Assembly: GCA_946537585.1 (NCBI GenBank)
Contig: CAMNFX010000011.1
Coordinates: 1 to 14,640, forward strand
Direction: 5' to 3'
Source of the DNA: an uncultured Lachnospiraceae bacterium
Lineage (GTDB): Bacteria > Bacillota > Clostridia > Lachnospirales > Lachnospiraceae
DNA length: 14,640 nucleotides
The notes below the pieces were generated by a model. It did no database searches. It was not told where the DNA came from and was given only the letters and a program-made list of their open reading frames with translations. Positions 13,350-14,640 of this stretch are shown one piece after another (within the stretch, counting starts at the first letter, position 1; every line of letters starts with the position of its first letter). The translations under genes were made by a program, and so were the position numbers.

Positions 13350-14640
13350 ATGCTAATGCGGCAAAGCAAAACCGAATATGGAAGAAAAAGCCATTCGGCA
13401 TTTGTTTTCGGCATGCCGGCGCTGCTTCTTGGCATGCTTTTGCTGCTGTTTTCCTTTTGCACATATGCAGATACGCTGAATGTGGTCATTCCCTATGACC
13501 AGCTGTGGGTCACGGACAGCGCGAGGGCAAACGGAACGTTCCACTATACGATCGCCCCGACCGGCGGCAGCCCGGCTCCTTTGGAAGCAGCCGGTGACGG
13601 CATTTACAGTTTTGCGCTGACCGGGAACGTGCAGGGAGAGCTGAGGCTTAACGTGCCGTTTGATCGTCAGGGATATTATACCTACCGCTCTGCCGGGCTC
13701 AGCTCAGAGACGCGGGGAAACTATACGGCATCCTCTGAAACCTATGACATTACGGTGACAGTCCAGTATGCGGCGGAAGGCATGCGTGTCGCAAGTGTCG
13801 TGATGGGGAACTCCAAAGGGACCAAGACCGACAGAATGTACTACAGCGTGAGCTACACCGGCTCCGGCGGAGGAGGCGGCGGAGGAGGTTCCGGCGGCGG
13901 AGGAGGCGGCCCGACAGGACCCGGAGGACCGGGCGGCCCCGAAGGAACCCCGGGAACCGAACCGGGCACACCCGAAGAGGAGCCGATCGTTGCGGGTGCT
14001 GCGAGAAGCACGATACAGACGCTTGCAAATACCGTCGGAAGAACGGCCGGAGAGCTGATCGGGTATGTGCAGGGTCCGGGACCGGCATCTCCGGGAGGAA
14101 ATGAAGGTCCGCAAACTTCCGGTGAGACACAGGGAGACCCGCAGTATATCGCACCGGCGAACCGCCCGCAGGAGACAACGGCAGTACAGATCACGGAACC
14201 GGATGTTCCGCTTGGCCCGGGTCCCGGAAGGGGAGCCTGGGCGCTGTTCAATCTCCTTTGCCTGATCGCGACGGCACTAGAGTTTATCATCGGCATTATC
14301 CTGCTGCGCAGAAAGAAGCAGGAGGAAGATGACGAGGAGGTACAGAAAAAGCTCGAGGGTCTGACAGGAGAAGCTCTGGAGGCCATGGAGCAGAAGCTCA
14401 AAGAGGAGCGGGAAGCCTATGAGGAGCGGGAAAAGAAGCTCTGGAAGAAGCGCAGACGCTGGAGAGCTGCCGGCATACTGCCTGCTGCAGCCTCGATCAT
14501 CCTCTTCATCCTGACGGAGGATATCCGTCTTCCAATGATCTGGATGGACCGCTGGAGCATCTGGATGTTCATTATCTTCGTTATTGAGACCCTGATGTTC
14601 TTCCATTCCCGTTATAAGGAAGTGGAGCAGGAGCTCGAGG
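13350..14640 (+). CDS. Membrane-anchored surface protein with a Spy0128/FctA-like domain (no stop before right edge)
   Basis: 430 codons are open to the window edge. The ATG at 13350 has AGGAG (13339-13343) at 6 bp. Layout: signal peptide, hydrophobic about 17-37 with likely cleavage after TYA (38-40). Then a beta-rich domain of about 41-170, with the pattern VPFDRQGYYTYRSAG followed by ASSETYDITVTVQYAAEG, like streptococcal pilin Spy0128/FctA domains. Then a Gly tract (173-187) and a Pro/Gly/Glu-rich stalk. TM1 is at about 297-319. A charged, probably helical cytoplasmic segment (320-372, KKQEEDDEE to KKRRRWR) follows. TM2 is about 373-389, then TEDIRLP and a short outside loop, then TM3 about 402-418 and a charged tail. 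There is no LPxTG motif, so anchoring is by membrane segments, not sortase. The function is unknown; adhesin or cell-envelope sensor are possibilities only. It has its own promoter region. Confidence 0.85.
   Translation, partial: MLMRQSKTEYGRKSHSAFVFGMPALLLGMLLLLFSFCTYADTLNVVIPYDQLWVTDSARANGTFHYTIAPTGGSPAPLEAAGDGIYSFALTGNVQGELRLNVPFDRQGYYTYRSAGLSSETRGNYTASSETYDITVTVQYAAEGMRVASVVMGNSKGTKTDRMYYSVSYTGSGGGGGGGGSGGGGGGPTGPGGPGGPEGTPGTEPGTPEEEPIVAGAARSTIQTLANTVGRTAGELIGYVQGPGPASPGGNEGPQTSGETQGDPQYIAPANRPQETTAVQITEPDVPLGPGPGRGAWALFNLLCLIATALEFIIGIILLRRKKQEEDDEEVQKKLEGLTGEALEAMEQKLKEEREAYEEREKKLWKKRRRWRAAGILPAAASIILFILTEDIRLPMIWMDRWSIWMFIIFVIETLMFFHSRYKEVEQELE

Overview
This window looks like chromosomal DNA of a gut-type Firmicute in the class Clostridia, most likely Lachnospiraceae. 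The reasons are GC-rich coding regions with AT-rich promoters, AGGAGG-type ribosome binding sites, a Gram-positive lipoprotein signal, a butyrate kinase, and a surface protein with a streptococcal-pilin-like domain. The taxonomic call is inference from gene content; no rRNA gene is present.

Positions 1-5240 (minus strand) carry a complete branched-chain amino acid ABC importer in the order substrate-binding lipoprotein, LivH, LivM, LivG, LivF. It has a near-consensus promoter (TTGAAC, 17 bp, TATAAT) and a strong inverted repeat between the binding-protein gene and livH. The first 27 codons of a CBS-domain protein follow livF and run off the left edge.

Positions 5240-10515 hold a butyrate-kinase-family gene with its own promoter, a sodium:amino-acid symporter of the glutamate/SstT superfamily, a threonine ammonia-lyase with a C-terminal ACT domain, and a divergent LysR regulator. 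The gene order (LysR, dehydratase, Ser/Thr-type carrier, acyl kinase) mirrors enterobacterial tdcABCD, although the carrier and kinase come from different families. I propose a threonine/serine fermentation locus that would yield 2-oxobutyrate and then an acyl phosphate and ATP. The carrier has Gly where aspartate transporters have the carboxylate-binding Arg, which fits a neutral substrate. The 369-bp spacer between dehydratase and carrier is rich in secondary structure: a possible attenuator, and a hairpin lying between a perfect AGGAGG and the start codon.

Positions 10804-12944 (plus strand) hold a metallo-beta-lactamase/beta-CASP RNase of the CPSF-like family, followed closely by RNase HI and a terminator that overlaps the RNase HI stop codon.

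Positions 12945-14640 contain a 405-bp promoter-rich gap and then a long open frame (430 codons, no stop before the edge). It encodes an exported protein with a signal peptide, one Spy0128/FctA-like beta domain, a Gly/Pro-rich stalk, and a multi-pass membrane module with a charged cytoplasmic helix. It is the least characterised protein here. No mobile elements, CRISPR arrays, tRNA or rRNA genes were seen.
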